NCBI GenBank assembly: GCA_029203105.1
Contig: CP119318.1
Coordinates: forward strand, 2,618,501 to 2,682,500
Reading direction: 5' to 3'
Origin: Candidatus Kaistia colombiensis
GTDB lineage: Bacteria; Pseudomonadota; Alphaproteobacteria; Rhizobiales; Kaistiaceae
DNA length: 64,000 nt
A program made the position numbers and the translations under genes. This document shows, piece after piece, positions 32,880 through 41,987 of this stretch (positions within the stretch are counted from its first letter, which is position 1; each line of letters begins with the position of its first letter). Below the pieces are notes generated by a model that was not told the DNA's origin, made no database searches, and saw only the letters and a program-made list of their open reading frames with translations.

Positions 32880-34994
32880 CTAGAAGCCGCCGTAGAGGCT
32901 GAGCTGGAAGGTCGTCCAATCGCTGCCGGCGCCGATATTGCGCAGGGCAGCCCCCGGCATTGCATAGGATACGAGCGCCTGCACATAGAGGCTCTTGGTG
33001 GCGGACCAGCGTGCCGAGAGCGCCACTTCCTGTCCGAGATCGTGGGAGGTCAGCGTGGCGAGCGCGGGATTGGAGCCGAGATTGTTCAGCTCCGGCGCGT
33101 GAAGCCAGTAGTAGTCGAGGGTCAGGTTGAGCGCATCGTTCGGCGCCACGTTGAACTGGAGCCGTTGCGTCTGCAGGTTGGAGTTGGAGGCGATCTTGCC
33201 GAACGAGACGCCCTGCAGCCAGACGCCCAGCCCAGTCGAGAGCAGCGGATCGAAGCGTTCGTAGCGACGCGTAGTCGGGTCGTCGCCCGAGAAATAGGCG
33301 TAGCGATAGGAGAGGCTCGGTGTCCAGGCCGTGCTCTTCGCGATGTAGCCGACCGTGCCGTAATAAGCCCAGGCCGAGATGTCTTGGTCGGGATGGAACT
33401 GGTGTGCCGCCTCGGCTTCCAGCCAGACGCCCGGCAGTTTGAAGGCATTGGCCCACAGGCCATGGCCGGCGATGGTGTTCAGCCCCTCGCGCTCCAGCTT
33501 CAGGCCGAAGGGATTGGCATAGGTGGATTTCGAGGTCGGGATGGTGACGAAGGTCGCGTCGGCGGAGATATCATCGCCGAAGCGGTATTTCAGGTTCGCG
33601 CCGAGAAAGGTCGTGTCGCTCTCGAGCTGCTCGAGTTCGTTTGGGTCGATGTAGAAGACGTTGTAGCTCCACGCGCCGGAATTTCCCTGCGCCAGCACCG
33701 AGAAATCATTGGTGAGGCGAGGGCCGAGATAGAGGCCGCCCCGGTCGCCGGCATTCGTCGAGCCCTTCACGGCATTGATCAGGAAGCCGTCATTGAGCGT
33801 ATAGCTCTGGCGACCGATCGAGAGCTTGAGATTATTTTTCCTGTTCTCCGGATCGACATAGAGCAGGCCGGCATAGGCCTTCTCGAAGTCGAGGAAGCCG
33901 CGCGGATCGTCGCGAAAGATGTCCTGCCCGAGCGACCACGAGAACAGCCCGGTCAGGGCTCCGAAGGCGTAATAGGGGCTGCCCCAGAGCTGACTCGCGC
34001 CGCCGAGCCCGAGTTCGGCATAGCCCTCGGCCCAAGCGGTGCTCTTGCCCGGCAGGTGACCCGCCAGCAGGTTGTGGGCGTTGAAGAGTTGCGGGTTGCC
34101 GAACCAGGCGTTGAGGTCGCTATAGCCGCCGAAGCCCGCACCGACGATCGCGGTAAGCAGCGAGCGGTTGTCCTTGTAGAGCACCGGAAAGGCTGAAATC
34201 TCGCCGAGCAGCATGCCCGATACGGCCGGACCGGGCGGTTTGGCGGGGCTCGCCGCGTCGATGTCGAAGACGAGCCGGACGGAGGACCGCAGCATCGCGT
34301 TGGCGACGTCTTCAGGGCGGCCCGGGCGCCCGGTCAGATTGTCTGGATGGCGCAGTTTCTCCTGCATGGCTTTATCGATGCCGGCCGAACCATAGCCCGC
34401 CGTCATCACCGTGCCGATCAGCACGGAATTGATGCGCACCTTCTTCGCCAGCATGTGCGCGAGCGAGATCATCATCTGGTTCAGCGCCGCCTTCGCCGTG
34501 CCATAGGCGAGGATGTCGTAGGCGGGCGCCGCCGAGGAGAAGGATCCCGAATTGGTAATGGTCGCGTTTTCCGCCCTGAGCAGGTGCGGCAGGCAGGCCA
34601 TGCTCATGCGATAGGCGCTGATCGTGTTGAGCTTGTAGGCGGCGATGAACGCGTCCTCCGGGATCGCCGCCGGATCCTCGTGGCGACCGCCCCAGCCGAC
34701 ATTGTTGACGAGTGTCGAGATTCCGCCGAACGCCTTGGCGGTCGCGGCAACCAGAGCCTCGATGTCGGCGAGCGAAGTCACGTCGCACGTCATGCCGAGG
34801 CAGCGATTGCCGGTCTCCTGCTCGATCGCGGCCGCCGTCTCGCCCGCCTTGTCGCCGTCAAGGTCGGCGATCATCACCCTGGCGCCGGCGCCCGAGAGGA
34901 TCTTGGCGATGCCGGCGCCGATGTTCTGCGCCGCCCCGGTGACGATGACATTGTGCCCGCCCATGCGGAATTCGGCGAAAGCGTCGTAGGGCAT
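32880..34994 (-). CDS. In-frame chimera: SDR domain fused to an outer-membrane porin-like barrel
   Basis: A continuous 704-residue frame joins two proteins that belong in different compartments. Residues 1 to about 232 are an SDR: VTGAAQNIGAGIAK, NNVGWGG, and a catalytic Ser with Tyr-x-x-x-Lys in YGTAKAAL, breaking off at PEDVANAML where other SDRs continue to a conserved TGQ...DGG end. From about residue 245 (FPVLYKDNRSLLTAIVGAGF) the sequence is a long amphipathic beta-barrel with aromatic girdles, ending in SLYGGF. The barrel lacks its own signal peptide. The start at 34994 has GAGGGA upstream. A deletion or misassembly is the likeliest cause, and neither half should reach its normal place. 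Confidence 0.8.
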   Translation of the reverse strand: MPYDAFAEFRMGGHNVIVTGAAQNIGAGIAKILSGAGARVMIADLDGDKAGETAAAIEQETGNRCLGMTCDVTSLADIEALVAATAKAFGGISTLVNNVGWGGRHEDPAAIPEDAFIAAYKLNTISAYRMSMACLPHLLRAENATITNSGSFSSAAPAYDILAYGTAKAALNQMMISLAHMLAKKVRINSVLIGTVMTAGYGSAGIDKAMQEKLRHPDNLTGRPGRPEDVANAMLRSSVRLVFDIDAASPAKPPGPAVSGMLLGEISAFPVLYKDNRSLLTAIVGAGFGGYSDLNAWFGNPQLFNAHNLLAGHLPGKSTAWAEGYAELGLGGASQLWGSPYYAFGALTGLFSWSLGQDIFRDDPRGFLDFEKAYAGLLYVDPENRKNNLKLSIGRQSYTLNDGFLINAVKGSTNAGDRGGLYLGPRLTNDFSVLAQGNSGAWSYNVFYIDPNELEQLESDTTFLGANLKYRFGDDISADATFVTIPTSKSTYANPFGLKLEREGLNTIAGHGLWANAFKLPGVWLEAEAAHQFHPDQDISAWAYYGTVGYIAKSTAWTPSLSYRYAYFSGDDPTTRRYERFDPLLSTGLGVWLQGVSFGKIASNSNLQTQRLQFNVAPNDALNLTLDYYWLHAPELNNLGSNPALATLTSHDLGQEVALSARWSATKSLYVQALVSYAMPGAALRNIGAGSDWTTFQLSLYGGF

Positions 34995-35072
34995 GGTTGA
35001 TCCCTCAGGTTAGGCGCAGTCCGCGCTGACGAGCCCGAATGCACATCCCCGTAGGCCGGGCACGGCCTTGGG

Positions 35073-35840
35073 CTAGTCGAGTTCCTGCACGCCGCCACCC
35101 GAAACGGTCAGGATCTGGCCGCTGATCCAGGCAGACGCCGGCGAACAGAGGAACAGGGCGGCGTTGGCGATATCCTGCGTCTCGCCCAGCCGGCCGAGCG
35201 GCGTATGCTTCAGCATCGCCGCCTCGATCTCGGGCGTCAGTACCGTCATCAGGGCATGGGTCTTGATCGCACCCGGCGCGATGGCGTTGACCCGGATGCC
35301 CATCGGGCCGAGGTCGAAGGCGATGTTGCGCGTCAGGTGGTTGACCGCCGCCTTCGACGATCCGTAGGAGGCCATGCGGACATTCCTGTTCTCGCCCGCC
35401 ATCGAGGAGATGTTGAGCACGGCGCCGCCGCCGGCCTTCTGCATGTGCGGGGCGGCGAGCTGGGTCAACCGGAACAGCGAGAAGACGTTGAGGTCGAACG
35501 CCCATTCGAAATCGGGCATCGGCATGTCGAACGGCTTGGGGCCGCCGCCGCCGGCATTGTTGACCAGTAGGGTGATCTTGCCGAACGCCTTCAGCGCGGC
35601 GTCGATCACCGCTTCGCGGTGCTTCTCGTCGGTGACGTTGCATTCGATGCCGATCGCCTGGCCGCCCGCGGCGACGATGCCTTGGGCGACCGCGTCGGCG
35701 CCCGCCTTCTTGAGGTCGGTGACGACCACCGAGGCGCCGGCGCTCGCGAAGGTTTCCGCTATGGCACGCCCGATGCCGGCGGCGGCTCCGGTTACGATAG
35801 CAACGCCGCCATCGAGGCGGAACGGGTTCTCGGCCGGCAT
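35073..35840 (-). CDS. hdhA: SDR oxidoreductase, 7-alpha-hydroxysteroid dehydrogenase type (HdhA-like)
   Basis: 255 residues. The cofactor motif TGAAAGIGRAIA, the NNAGGGGPKPFDMPM segment, the catalytic YGSSKAAVNH, and the C-terminal GQILTVSGGGVQELD closely follow the E. coli 7-alpha-hydroxysteroid dehydrogenase as I remember it. It should oxidise a hydroxyl on a steroid or other bulky ring substrate with NAD. It is upstream of the SDR-porin chimera on the same strand, 78 nt apart, and probably in one unit with it and marC. The true substrate in this organism is not known. Confidence 0.85.
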   Translation of the reverse strand: MPAENPFRLDGGVAIVTGAAAGIGRAIAETFASAGASVVVTDLKKAGADAVAQGIVAAGGQAIGIECNVTDEKHREAVIDAALKAFGKITLLVNNAGGGGPKPFDMPMPDFEWAFDLNVFSLFRLTQLAAPHMQKAGGGAVLNISSMAGENRNVRMASYGSSKAAVNHLTRNIAFDLGPMGIRVNAIAPGAIKTHALMTVLTPEIEAAMLKHTPLGRLGETQDIANAALFLCSPASAWISGQILTVSGGGVQELD

Positions 35841-36078
35841 GGGGACCTCCGCCTGAATATCGCAGCTTCGCTACGAAACAAGGAACTCGTGGCGCCCATA
35901 GTTAGGAGCCTCGCACTCGTTGTCGAGCCTCTCTTTGGATCGGGAGGGTTTGCAATGGCATTCGATGGCGACGATTGGAGGCTCGCGGGAGCGGGCCGCG
36001 AGGGGGCTGCGGCACACCTCGATGACGGCCGGCAAATGGCATTGCCGTGGATAAAGCCGATTAAATTCCGAAATGGGG

Positions 36079-36107
36079 TTCTCATCTCCGGCGCGACCCC
36101 CTATATG
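36079..36107 (+). promoter_or_regulatory. Probable sigma-70-type promoter of the second tRNA-fMet
   Basis: TTCTCA at 36079-36084 and TATATG at 36102-36107 with 17-nt spacing, 35 nt before the tRNA, matching the layout of copy 1. Confidence 0.7.
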
Positions 36108-36141
36108 ACCACTGCGCGACGACGAAAGACGAAGCGCGTGA

Positions 36142-36218
<77 letters not shown>

Positions 36219-36220
36219 GC

Positions 36221-36262
36221 AAAGAAAAAGCCCCGGATCGCAAGATCCGGGGCTTTTTCTTT
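36221..36262. terminator. Bidirectional terminator after tRNA-fMet copy 2
   Basis: A 19-bp perfect stem (36221-36239 with 36244-36262), GCAA loop, A-rich on one side and T-rich on the other. It can serve both the tRNA and the convergent autotransporter gene. Confidence 0.93.
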
Positions 36263-36279
36263 ATCTGCGGTTCCGCGAC

Positions 36280-36307
36280 CCGCCGGCGTCTGATCCGACG
36301 CCGGCGG
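36280..36307 (-). terminator. Hairpin after the autotransporter gene
   Basis: An 11-bp perfect GC stem (36280-36290 with 36297-36307) without its own T tract, 20 nt past the stop codon at 36327. Confidence 0.45.
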
Positions 36308-36326
36308 AGAGGGCCGATCCAGGATA

Positions 36327-38315
36327 TCAGAGCTTGACGTCGAAGTTGATCTTGAAGGCGTGCGCCTGGACGTCGTTGGCGATCTGGCCGGAATAGGACG
36401 CGCCGAGCGTGGCGCTGTCGGTCAGCGAAACGTCGAAGCCGGCTTCCAGCGCCAGCGCATCCTTGGCGATCGGCACACCGGAGATGTCGAACGATGCGCC
36501 GCTGCCGAAGGCGAGGCTGGAGACGGGCGTCACGTCCTGATAGGCGTGCTGCCAGCCCAGCATGCCGTGCAGGGCGGTCTTGGTCTTGCCCATCTCGAAC
36601 TGGGTCGATGCGCGGGCACCGAAGGTCGAGAAGGTGTTTTCCGTCGTTGAGTCGTCGGTCGAGAGGGCTGCGGTGGTGCCGCCGGTCTCGGAGAAGCCGT
36701 CGGTGTCGAGATGGACATAGGCGAGGTTGACGAAGGGCTCGATCGCGCTCTTGCCCATGTCGAGACGGTAGGCAAGCTCGCCGAAGACCTGCGTCGTCGC
36801 GGCGTTGTAGTCGGCCGCGAGCGACTCGCTGAAGGCCGGGAAGACGACGTTGCGGCGGGTGTCGATCTCATGCCAGCCATACATGGCGCCGGTGCGGAGG
36901 CCGAGGGCGCCCCACTGGGTGCCGGCATAGACGCCGAGGTCGTAATTGTCGCTGGAGCCGGACGAGGCGCGGTCATCGACATTGTAGCTCGAATGGCTGT
37001 AGCCGCCGAGCATACCGACGCGCCAGCCGCCGATCGGGGCGTCGATACCGGCGACGAAGCCGGCGCTGGTGCGGTCGAAATCAGCGGCATAGCCGGAGCC
37101 GCTGGCATCCGCCGTCATGGCGAGAGCCTCGCTCCAGATGACGATGCCATCGGCATTGGCGGGCGCTGCATGCAGGCCGTCGGCGTCGATGGCGACGGTT
37201 GCCGAGGAGGGCGTGGCGATCGCGCTGAAGGCCGAGCGGATTCGACGGTTGGCCGCGTCGCGGACGAAGCGGCTGTCCTCGATCAGGCCGCCCTTGATAT
37301 CGGCATGGATCTCGCCGGACAGTACGTTTCCATACGGGCGCAGATATTTGTAGAACGCGACGCCTTCCTCGCCATTGCCGGGAAAGCTCTCCTCGCGGTC
37401 GAGAACGTTCAGCGACCAACCATCCTTGGTCCACTTGAAGGAAAGGCCCTCGATCTCCTGCTCGGCGTCGAGCTTGATATTGCCGAGGATCTCGACTTCG
37501 CCGGTCTTGAGATTGGCGCGGCTGAGGGTCTTGTCGGCGTCGTCGCTCGAAAAATACATCCAGCCATTGAGGATCTTGCCGCCCTGCGCCTGGTCGACAG
37601 TCTGCGACAGCGGAATGTATTCTTTAAAGCTGAAATCGGACAGGTTGTAGACGGCGATCTGCGTGGCGTTGTCATAGGCCATGCCATAGGCGACACCGGC
37701 CTTGGCATCGACCGCCACCCAACTGGCAACGTCACGAATGCCGTCCGGCGGATTGAGCCTATAAGCCTTGCCGGTATATTCCAGCGTCTTCGCGTCATAG
37801 ATGGCAAAGACCGGATTGGTGTACTTCTGGTCGGTGTTCGGATCCTTCTTGCTGGAATCGAGCGAGATGTAGAGCAGCCCGTCGGCGTAATCGATGTCGC
37901 CGATGTGGTTGAGGCCGATGCTCGAGAACTCGGACGGGATCAGCAACTGGGGCGCGATCGCGTCGGGGTCGATCTTGATGGTGCTGAAGCTGCCGTCCGT
38001 GATCTCGAGTGAATGCGTTCCCGAGAAATACCAGTAGGTGCCGTCCGAGGTGACACCCTGGCCACGCGCCGGGTCGGCGCCGAGGAAGAAGTTGCGCTCG
38101 ACCATGATCCAGGGCTCGACGGCCAGAGCCGGCAACGACGTCGCGACGAGGGCGGTGGACCAGAGCAGGCTGGACATCACGGTCTTCGGAAGGCGGGCGG
38201 CGACCGTGTGCTTCAGGGCGGCGAGGCGGCGCTGATGCGGAGCCGGTCGGCGGGCGGCTTCGCCGGCTGTATCGATCATCATGGATGGCATTCTGTCGAA
38301 TTCCTGTTGCTGCAT
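36327..38315 (-). CDS. Autotransporter with a propeller-like passenger
   Basis: 662 residues. A long N-terminal leader of about 65 residues ends in a hydrophobic signal core (SSLLWSTALVATSLPALA). Residues 66 to about 345 form a passenger with repeated WYFSG, GLLYISLD, FAIYDAKTLEYTG, IAVYNLSDF blades, like a beta-propeller rather than the usual beta-helix. A linker RFVRDAANRRIRSAF leads to a C-terminal autotransporter barrel (GWRVGMLGGYSHSSYNVDD, ending KINFDVKL). Alternative ATG at 38291. Passenger activity is unknown. It faces the GntR gene across an AT-rich region. Confidence 0.86.
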   Translation of the reverse strand: MQQQEFDRMPSMMIDTAGEAARRPAPHQRRLAALKHTVAARLPKTVMSSLLWSTALVATSLPALAVEPWIMVERNFFLGADPARGQGVTSDGTYWYFSGTHSLEITDGSFSTIKIDPDAIAPQLLIPSEFSSIGLNHIGDIDYADGLLYISLDSSKKDPNTDQKYTNPVFAIYDAKTLEYTGKAYRLNPPDGIRDVASWVAVDAKAGVAYGMAYDNATQIAVYNLSDFSFKEYIPLSQTVDQAQGGKILNGWMYFSSDDADKTLSRANLKTGEVEILGNIKLDAEQEIEGLSFKWTKDGWSLNVLDREESFPGNGEEGVAFYKYLRPYGNVLSGEIHADIKGGLIEDSRFVRDAANRRIRSAFSAIATPSSATVAIDADGLHAAPANADGIVIWSEALAMTADASGSGYAADFDRTSAGFVAGIDAPIGGWRVGMLGGYSHSSYNVDDRASSGSSDNYDLGVYAGTQWGALGLRTGAMYGWHEIDTRRNVVFPAFSESLAADYNAATTQVFGELAYRLDMGKSAIEPFVNLAYVHLDTDGFSETGGTTAALSTDDSTTENTFSTFGARASTQFEMGKTKTALHGMLGWQHAYQDVTPVSSLAFGSGASFDISGVPIAKDALALEAGFDVSLTDSATLGASYSGQIANDVQAHAFKINFDVKL

Positions 38316-38644
38316 TGCGTCGATTTCTCAGCTCGCGCGACATCGTTCCACGACGGCGGCAGCCCTCGACGGCGAAATAACTCAATTTTTTGGTGACTAG
38401 TATTTGGATCGGCTGAATTACGTAATAATATCAGCAAACATAAATCTATTTGATCGTGAGAATGGAAATTATGGTCAAGTTTTATTGTTGGCCTATGAGT
38501 ATAAGTTCATCAGGCTATTCCATTAATTCTGTTTGTTATACAGATTAAGTCTGTGATGTATTGCGTCGGATTGCTCTGAGTGTTGGCTCGATGGTGTGCT
38601 TGGTAGCTCCGGGGCGTGACAGTCGTGTGAATGGTGTGAATGAT
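38316..38644. promoter_or_regulatory. AT-rich divergent control region, autotransporter / GntR gene
   Basis: About 330 bp. Positions 38385-38560 are strikingly AT-rich for this genome, with TAATAATATCAGC and several short imperfect repeats (TGTTATACAGATTAAG near 38534). It separates divergent genes and should carry both promoters; TTATACAG-like sequences could be the GntR operator. Confidence 0.6.
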
Positions 38645-39415
38645 ATGAAGAATGCCGCCGCCCTCGCGAGGGCATCCCGCACGAGGCCTCGCATCGAGGG
38701 CTCGTCCCGTTCCGGCCTGCATGCGCGGCTGCTCAACGAGATCGGCCTCAGCATCGTGCGCGGCGAACTCGTTCCGGGCGATCAGCTGCCGAACGGCGAC
38801 GACTGGAGCGCCGCCTTCGGCGCCAGCCGCACGGGGCTGCGCGAGGTCGTCAAGGTGTTGGCCGGCAAGGGCATGGTGGAGATGCGCCCGCGCACGGGAA
38901 CGCGTGTCCGCCCGCGCAAGGACTGGAACTTCCTCGATCCCGACGTGCTGCTCTGGCGCTTCAGCGCGCGCACGACCGCCGAGGAGGCGCGCTCCCTGTT
39001 CGAGCTGCGCCGGGCGATTGAGCCGATGGCCGGCGCGCTGGCGGCCGAGCGCGCCGCGCCGGAGCAGATCGCCGAGTTGCGCGCGCTGCTCGACGAAATG
39101 GAGCAGGCCGGGAGCGATGGCGAGCGATTCGCCGTCCCGGACCTCGCCTTCCACCAGGCTATCCTGCACATGTCCGGCAACGAGCTGATCGGCTCGTTAT
39201 CCGCCCTGATCGAGACGGCGCTGGTGATCAGCTTCCGGCTGACCGACGACAATCCGGCCGGGCAGCTTCATTCGCTCGGCTTGCATCGCGAGATCGTCGA
39301 GAACATCGAGAAGCGCGATCCGGAGGCCACCTCCCGCGCGCTGGTCGTCCTGCTGGACGGGGCGGAGGAGGATGTCCGCGCCTCGCTGGCCGCCCGGCTC
39401 GGCCGGCAGACCTAG
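38645..39415 (+). CDS. GntR family regulator, FadR/FCD subfamily
   Basis: 256 residues. An N-terminal winged helix (about 22-92) has LLNEIGLSIVRGELVPGDQLP and the wing GMVEMRPRTGTRVRPR. An FCD ligand domain follows, with metal-type residues in DLAFHQAILHMSGNEL and LGLHREIVENIEKRD. Proteins of this group usually sense sugar acids or other organic acids. The start at ATG 38645 gives the normal N-terminus but lacks a strong ribosome binding site. The IMPase gene starts 37 nt downstream and is probably in the same unit. Confidence 0.9.
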   Translation: MKNAAALARASRTRPRIEGSSRSGLHARLLNEIGLSIVRGELVPGDQLPNGDDWSAAFGASRTGLREVVKVLAGKGMVEMRPRTGTRVRPRKDWNFLDPDVLLWRFSARTTAEEARSLFELRRAIEPMAGALAAERAAPEQIAELRALLDEMEQAGSDGERFAVPDLAFHQAILHMSGNELIGSLSALIETALVISFRLTDDNPAGQLHSLGLHREIVENIEKRDPEATSRALVVLLDGAEEDVRASLAARLGRQT

Positions 39416-39452
39416 CGCCGGCCCCAGGCCATCCAACCGACAAGGCTCTCCC

Positions 39453-40250
39453 ATGCACAGCAGCGACATTGCCCGCCGACACGCGTTTGCCCAGGAGATC
39501 GCGCGCGAGGCTGGCGCGATCGCGCGCCGCTACTTCGACGCGGGCGACAGCATTCGCACCACGGAAAAGGGCGTGCACGACCTCGTCACCCAGGCGGATC
39601 TCGACATTGACCGCTTCCTGATCGAGCAATTGCGCCAGGCCTTTCCGGACGACGGCATTTTGACCGAGGAGTCCGGCGGTGGTGCGGCCACGCGCCTGTG
39701 GGTGATCGATCCGATCGATGGCACGACGAACTTCGCGCGGCGGGTCCCGCATTTCGCCGTCTCGATTGCCTTCCATGCGGAAGGGCGCACCGAGAGCGGC
39801 GTCGTCTACAACCCGATCCGCGACGAGATGTTCGCCGCCCGGCGCGGTTTCGGCGCCGCCTGCAACGGGCGACCGATGCGCGTGCGGCAAACCCGCGACG
39901 CGACCGACGCCCTCGTCGATGCCGGCTATTCGCTGAAGCGTCCGGTTGCCGACTACGTGGCGCTGGTTGGCCGGCTGCTGGAAGGCGGATTCTCCTTCGT
40001 CCAGAACGGTTCGGCCGCGATCGGTCTCGCCCAGGTCGCCTGCGGCCGGATCGACGCCTATTGCGAATTGTTCCTGCACAGCTGGGATGTGCTGGCCGGC
40101 CTGCTGCTCGTCGAAGAGGCGGGCGGTTGGGTGAGCGATTTCACGGCCGGCGGTGGCCTGCTCCACGGGAATGCGGTCCTTGCCGGCACCCCGGCCATCC
40201 GCGAGCCGCTCGAACGCATCCTGCCGCCCGAAATCACCGGCCGCGGCTGA
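39453..40250 (+). CDS. Inositol monophosphatase family protein
   Basis: 265 residues with all IMPase metal motifs: LTEESGG, DPIDGTTNF and the C-terminal WDVLAG. The GSAAIGLAQVACGRIDAY stretch is close to that of true inositol-1-phosphatases and histidinol phosphatases. Lies 37 nt after the GntR/FCD regulator, suggesting control by the regulator's ligand. Only weakly similar to the family member at 2913. Substrate not determinable from sequence. Confidence 0.9.
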   Translation: MHSSDIARRHAFAQEIAREAGAIARRYFDAGDSIRTTEKGVHDLVTQADLDIDRFLIEQLRQAFPDDGILTEESGGGAATRLWVIDPIDGTTNFARRVPHFAVSIAFHAEGRTESGVVYNPIRDEMFAARRGFGAACNGRPMRVRQTRDATDALVDAGYSLKRPVADYVALVGRLLEGGFSFVQNGSAAIGLAQVACGRIDAYCELFLHSWDVLAGLLLVEEAGGWVSDFTAGGGLLHGNAVLAGTPAIREPLERILPPEITGRG

Positions 40251-40266
40251 TACGCCGTTCGGAACC

Positions 40267-40884
40267 TCACCCCGGCGGCGCTTCCTGCAGATGCGTCTGG
40301 ATCAGGGCCGCGACTTCGGCGGCGTGGGTGATGGCGAGGTCGTGATCGGCGCCGGCCAGTATGTGCAGGCGCGCATGGGGCAACAGGCCGAGCAGGCGCT
40401 CTCCCACGGCGACCGGGCTGATCGGGTCCGAATCGCCCCACAGAAGCAGGCACGGCGCGCTGATACCCGGCAGCCGTGCCGACAGGTCTTCCGTCGGATC
40501 GGCGATCCAACCGGCCGCCTGCGGAAAGCTGGCCCGGTAGCTCTCGCGCCAGTTGCTGGCGCCCAGTTCGCCCATCGGCACGCCGGCGGAGGTGACGGTC
40601 AGGACTATCCGCCGGATGCGGTGCGGCACCGCCAAAGCTGCCTGCATCGCCACATAGCCGCCCATGGATTGCGCGACGAGGACGGATGGGCCGGGCGCCG
40701 CCGCGAGCGCATCGAGCACGCGGCCGACGAGATCGTCGATGCTGCGCACGTCCGGGTCGGGCGGTTCGTTGCCGAGGCCGGGCCAGGCGAAGAAGCGCCG
40801 ATCCTCGGCGAGTTCGAGCCGCTCCGAGACCGGACGCCAGAACGAGGCGCTGCCGCCGGCGCCGGGGAGAAAGAAGATCGTCAT
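40267..40884 (-). CDS. Alpha/beta hydrolase
   Basis: A 205-residue compact hydrolase. Nucleophile elbow AQSMGG (Ser), acid in LLWGDSDPISP (Asp) and catalytic His in GADHDL are in the usual order; the oxyanion region is FFLPGAGGSASFW. No signal peptide. It starts 47 nt downstream of the LysR gene on the same strand, so it could be part of that unit. Esterase or lactonase activity is likely, substrate unknown. Confidence 0.85.
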   Translation of the reverse strand: MTIFFLPGAGGSASFWRPVSERLELAEDRRFFAWPGLGNEPPDPDVRSIDDLVGRVLDALAAAPGPSVLVAQSMGGYVAMQAALAVPHRIRRIVLTVTSAGVPMGELGASNWRESYRASFPQAAGWIADPTEDLSARLPGISAPCLLLWGDSDPISPVAVGERLLGLLPHARLHILAGADHDLAITHAAEVAALIQTHLQEAPPG

Positions 40885-40931
40885 GCAACGGCCCGTCGGA
40901 TCGGTGGTTGGGGGGTGGGTAAGGCGCCCGC

Positions 40932-41819
40932 TCAGGTTTCTAGCAGGCTCTCGGCCGCGAAATCCACGAACACGCGCAGCCTTGGCGACAATTGGCGGCT
41001 GGATGGCCAGAGCACGTTCAGCAGGGTTGTTTGCGGCAGGTAGTCGTCGAGCACGGTGACGAGCGTGCCGTCCCGCAATTGCCGGCGAATGGCGATGTCG
41101 GGGATGCAGGCGATGCCAAGACCCTGTTCGGACAGGCATATCTGCGGCTCCAGCGTGTTCATCACCACGCTGGCCGGCAGGGCGATCTCGACCGGCTCGC
41201 CGTCACGGCGCAGCGGCCAGCGGTCGAGCTTGCCGGTCGTGGCGTAGCGGTAGATCAAGCAGGCATGATGGGCGAGATCCTCCGGCCGGGCCGGGCGGCC
41301 GTGCTGCTCGAAATAGGCCGGCGAGCCGACCAGCGCGCGGCGATAGCTGCCGATCTTTCGAACCATCAATCGCGAATCCGCCGGTTCGCCGGTCCGGATC
41401 ACGGCGTCGAAGCCTTCGTCGATCACGTCGACCAGCCGGTCGCTGAAATCGAGCTCGACCTCGATCTGCGGGTGGCGGCGCTTGAAGGCGGCAAACTTCG
41501 GCATGAACAGGATGCCCATCGACGGCAGGCTGATGCGCAGCTTGCCCTGCGGCTCGGTCTGGGTCTGCGACAGTTCCGTCTCGGCCGCCTCCACCTCGCA
41601 CAGGATGCGCCGGCAGCGCTCGAGAAAGCGCGAGCCCTCGGCCGTCAGCGTGATGGTTCGCGTCGAGCGATGGAACAGGCGGACGCCGAGGCGCTCCTCG
41701 AGCCGGCCGACGGCCTTGCTGACGGCGGATGGGGATACGCCGAGCTTGCGCCCGGCTTCGGTGAAGCCATTGGCATCGGCCGCCTGTACGAAGGCGCTGA
41801 GCGCTCCCAGACTGTCCAT
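40932..41819 (-). CDS. LysR family transcriptional regulator
   Basis: 295 residues. The N-terminal winged helix (1-62) has AGRKLGVSPSAVSKAVGRLEERLGVRLFHRSTR, the classical LysR recognition helix. An effector domain of two lobes follows. It is divergent from the MFS gene with 168 bp between them, the typical layout in which LysR controls the divergent gene. The downstream hydrolase may be co-regulated. Confidence 0.92.
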   Translation of the reverse strand: MDSLGALSAFVQAADANGFTEAGRKLGVSPSAVSKAVGRLEERLGVRLFHRSTRTITLTAEGSRFLERCRRILCEVEAAETELSQTQTEPQGKLRISLPSMGILFMPKFAAFKRRHPQIEVELDFSDRLVDVIDEGFDAVIRTGEPADSRLMVRKIGSYRRALVGSPAYFEQHGRPARPEDLAHHACLIYRYATTGKLDRWPLRRDGEPVEIALPASVVMNTLEPQICLSEQGLGIACIPDIAIRRQLRDGTLVTVLDDYLPQTTLLNVLWPSSRQLSPRLRVFVDFAAESLLET

Positions 41820-41987
41820 TCGCTCTCTCGATGCACGACATTCTTGTCAGAAGTGTTGTGAACTATAGCCTATTTGTCGGTCTGCGACGAGCCTCTAGCT
41901 TCCGGTCGAACCCGGGCCCGATCGCGCGCCGTCCTCCCGACGCCGTTGCCTCCCGCCTCGATCCAACCTCTGAAAGAGGCATGCTTC

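Noticed and set aside
32248..33456. A 402-residue version of MarC
   Set aside because: The first 200 residues are antisense to the porin-like part of the chimera. The 204-residue form fits the family and follows the chimera's stop codon.
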